NCBI RefSeq assembly: GCF_016863555.1
Contig: NZ_BOPC01000015.1
Span: 1-64,000 of the forward strand
Length of the DNA stretch: 64,000 nt
Direction: 5' to 3'
DNA from: Micromonospora qiuiae
Lineage (GTDB): Bacteria; Actinomycetota; Actinomycetes; Mycobacteriales; Micromonosporaceae
Shown here: positions 62,049-64,000 of the stretch, piece by piece
How positions within the stretch are numbered: position 1 is the first letter of the stretch
Layout: each line of letters opens with the position of its first letter
Notes under the pieces: generated by a model
The model's database searches: none
What the model was told of the DNA's origin: nothing
What the model saw: only the letters and a program-made list of their open reading frames with translations
Translations under genes and position numbers: made by a program

Positions 62049-63572
62049 ATGATCGGTGGTGTGGAGTTGGACTTTGAGCGGTGCTACCGGGCCGTCGACA
62101 GCCGTGACCAGCGGTTCGACGGCTGGTTCTACACCGGCGTGACCTCGACCGGGATCTACTGCCGGCCGTCCTGTCCGGCGATGACACCGAAGCGGCAGAA
62201 TGTCCGATTCTTTCCCTCGGCGGCGGCGGCGCAGAGCGCAGGGCTGCGGGCCTGCCGGCGGTGTCGGCCGGACGCCTCCCCCGGCTCCCCGCAGTGGGAC
62301 GTCCGCGCCGACGTGGTGGGGCGGGCGATGCGGCTGATCGCCGACGGGGTGGTCGACCGCGACGGGGTGCCGGGGCTGGCGGCTCGGCTCGGGTACACCG
62401 AACGGCACCTGCACCGGATGCTGCGGGCCGAACTCGGTGCCGGGCCGTTGGCGCTGGCCCGGGCCCAACGCGCACAGACCGCCCGTACGCTGATCGAGAC
62501 CACCGGGCTGGGCCTGGCCGAGATCGCGTTCGCCGCCGGGTTCGGCAGCGTCCGGCAGTTCAACGACACGGTCCGCGAGGTCTACGGGGTGGCACCGTCG
62601 CAGTTGCGCGCTGGCCGTCGGGCGACGATCGGTGGGGCGGGCACGGTCACCCTGCGGTTGGCGTACCGTCCTCCGCTGCACGCCGCCGCGCTGCTGGATT
62701 TTCTCGCCCGACGCACGCTGCCCGGGGTGGACGAGGTACGCGACGGGACGTACCGCCGGGGGTTGCGGCTGCCGAACGGCACCGGCGAGGCGGCCCTGAC
62801 CCCGGCGGACGGGTATGTCGCGGCCACGCTGCGCCTGACCGACCTGCGCGACCTGGCCCCCGCCGTGGCCCGTTGCCGGCGCCTGTTCGACCTCGACGCG
62901 GACCCGGTCGCCATCGACCAGACCCTCGCCACCGCCCCGGCCCTGACCCCGGCGGTGGCCGCCGAACCCGGCGTACGCGTTCCCCGCGCGGTCGACGGCT
63001 TCGAGATCGCCGTCCGCGCCATCGCCACCCAGCAGGTCTCCCTCACCTCAGCCCGCACCACCCTCACCCACCTCCTCGCCCACCTTCCCACCCCCCGGAC
63101 CGCCGCCCAGGGCGTTGTTGATCAAGAGGATTGCGTTCAGAATCGCCGCGCCGATGACGCAAACCACTTGGTCAACAGCGGTGAGGGTGAGTCCATGCGG
63201 GGGTTTCCTGGTGCGGAGGAGGTGCTGCAGGTGCCGGACTCGGGGTTTCGGATGGCGGTGGGGCGGCGGGAGGCGATTCGGGGGGTGGCCCGGGCGGTGG
63301 TCGACGAGGGGCTCGATCTGGCGCCGGGCGGGGACCGGGAGGAGACGGTACGGCAGTTGCTGGCGATCCCCGGAATCGGGCCGTGGACAGTGGGCTACCT
63401 GGCGATGCGTGCGCTCGGCGACCCGGACGCGTTCCTCTCCACCGATCTTGCGGTGCGCCGGGGCGCCGCCGCCCTCAGCCTCCCCGACTACCCGAAGGCC
63501 CTTGACGCGTACGCCGCCCGTTGGCGTCCCTGGCGTTCGTACGCGGTGATTCGACTCTGGAGAGCAGCGTGA
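62049..63572 (+). CDS. Ada-AlkA fusion: alkylation response regulator / 3-methyladenine glycosylase
   Basis: A 507-residue fusion. Residues 1-80 are the Ada metal-binding domain with Cys38, Cys42, Cys69 and Cys72 (IYCRPSCPA, ACRRC), which takes methyl from phosphotriesters; 90-190 is an AraC-type helix-turn-helix; 210-300 resembles AlkA-N; and the C-terminal part is the HhH-GPD glycosylase with LLAIPGIGPWTVGYLAMRAL and the catalytic Asp in FLSTDLAVR. It should sense alkylation and remove damaged bases. About 25 odd residues (VVDQEDCVQNRRADDANHLV) interrupt the glycosylase domain and coincide with a palindromic DNA insert at 63117-63176. The stop overlaps the GTG of ogt. Confidence 0.9.
   Translation: MIGGVELDFERCYRAVDSRDQRFDGWFYTGVTSTGIYCRPSCPAMTPKRQNVRFFPSAAAAQSAGLRACRRCRPDASPGSPQWDVRADVVGRAMRLIADGVVDRDGVPGLAARLGYTERHLHRMLRAELGAGPLALARAQRAQTARTLIETTGLGLAEIAFAAGFGSVRQFNDTVREVYGVAPSQLRAGRRATIGGAGTVTLRLAYRPPLHAAALLDFLARRTLPGVDEVRDGTYRRGLRLPNGTGEAALTPADGYVAATLRLTDLRDLAPAVARCRRLFDLDADPVAIDQTLATAPALTPAVAAEPGVRVPRAVDGFEIAVRAIATQQVSLTSARTTLTHLLAHLPTPRTAAQGVVDQEDCVQNRRADDANHLVNSGEGESMRGFPGAEEVLQVPDSGFRMAVGRREAIRGVARAVVDEGLDLAPGGDREETVRQLLAIPGIGPWTVGYLAMRALGDPDAFLSTDLAVRRGAAALSLPDYPKALDAYAARWRPWRSYAVIRLWRAA
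63117..63176. repeat. Palindrome inserted in frame inside ada-alkA
   Basis: gttgatcaagaggattgcgt (63117-63137 arm) and gacgcaaaccacttggtcaa (63156-63176 arm) are imperfect inverted repeats, about 17 of 21 matching. The first 13 bases resemble the family B arm gttgatcatgagg. The 60-bp insert is A/T-richer than the surrounding gene and keeps the frame open. Confidence 0.75.
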
Positions 63573-64000
63573 ACACGACTTTGGAGGAAAGCGTGCGCAG
63601 CACGTTCATCGACAGCACCACCCTCGGCACTCCCGCCGGCCCGTTCACCATCCTCGCCGGCCCGGACGGCGCGGTACGGGCCGCCGGCTTCACCCCTGAT
63701 CCGGCGGACCTGCTGCCGTTGATCCACGCGAGCCTGCGCGGCGAACTCCGCCAGCGCCCCGATCTCGGCCCGGTCACTGCGGCCGTCGCGGCGTACCTCG
63801 ACGGTGAGCTGACCGCGATCGACGCGGTACCGGTCGAGCAGCACACGGGCGGGGCGTTCATGTCGCACGCCTGGGAGGTGCTGCGCGGGGTGAAGCCGGG
63901 CCAGCCGGTCACCTACACCGGGTACGCCGCACTGGCGGGCCGTCCGGCTGCGGTGCGTGCCGCCGCGGCGGCCTGCGCCCGCAACGCCGCCGCCCTCTTC
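63569..64000 (+). CDS. ogt: Methylated-DNA-protein cysteine methyltransferase, truncated by window end
   Basis: The first 144 codons of an O6-alkylguanine-DNA alkyltransferase: TPAGPFTILAGPDGAVRAAG is the typical N-terminal domain, SHAWEVLRGVKPGQPVTYTGYA starts the DNA-binding domain, and RAAAAACARNAAALF leads to the active-site PCHRV, which lies beyond the window. It repairs O6-methylguanine by suicide methyl transfer. GTG 63569 overlaps the ada-alkA stop in GTGA, so direct reversal and base excision of alkyl damage are co-expressed. Confidence 0.92.
   Translation, partial: MNTTLEESVRSTFIDSTTLGTPAGPFTILAGPDGAVRAAGFTPDPADLLPLIHASLRGELRQRPDLGPVTAAVAAYLDGELTAIDAVPVEQHTGGAFMSHAWEVLRGVKPGQPVTYTGYAALAGRPAAVRAAAAACARNAAALF

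Overview
The window is a high-GC actinobacterial chromosome segment, most likely from Micromonospora or a close relative in the Micromonosporaceae. The reasons are the G/C-ending codon bias, the many GTG starts, the mycothiol gene mshB, the actinobacterial AdnAB recombination nuclease, an XRE-DUF5753/DUF397 pair, and many GTGA or ATGA stop-start overlaps. The genus is inferred from content. No tRNA, rRNA or CRISPR array was seen.

Layout. 0-8 kb: the C-terminal part of an MFS exporter with a repeat-encoded tail, an XRE/DUF5753 regulator with DUF397 partner, nudC, a pair of M16 peptidase-like genes (one catalytic, one without the zinc motif) and a cold-shock gene. 8-17 kb: adnA-adnB, then two adjacent LOG-family genes. 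17-31 kb: lysine/DAP and aromatic metabolism (dapE, dapD, dapC, the 7Fe ferredoxin fdxC, tyrA) mixed with a secreted subtilase, a large membrane hydrolase-like protein and two gene relics. The nudC/adnAB block and the LOG/dapE/dapD/dapC/fdxC/mshB set recall Mycobacterium tuberculosis Rv3199c-Rv3202c and Rv1170-Rv1205 by gene content. 31.7-33 kb is a gene desert with an IS4-type transposase relic flanked by a duplicated segment. 33-44.3 kb: mshB, an S9 peptidase, a TldD/TldE pair and a three-gene succinate dehydrogenase (sdhC-sdhA-sdhB).

44.4-64 kb is more accessory. It holds a DUF559-type endonuclease gene bracketed by two hairpins with identical arms; mutT; a pterin dehydratase; a VOC gene; a LysR regulator with a tandem-repeat tail; and a tightly overlapping three-gene operon (DivIVA-like, small Cys/His protein, large CxxCxGxG zinc-finger protein with a frameshift). 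It also holds a lower-GC island (about 53.1-55.7 kb) with a nucleotidyltransferase-like gene coupled to an unknown, frameshifted partner, a cluster of secreted proteins including tandem jelly-roll-like paralogues, ychF, and a DNA alkylation repair pair (ada-alkA fusion, ogt).

Small palindromic repeats are the second theme. At least four hairpin families recur between genes, often between convergent genes where they probably terminate transcription from both sides. One related palindrome lies in frame inside the ada-alkA gene. The least described items are the nucleotidyltransferase/partner operon, the DivIVA/zinc-finger operon and the in-gene palindrome.
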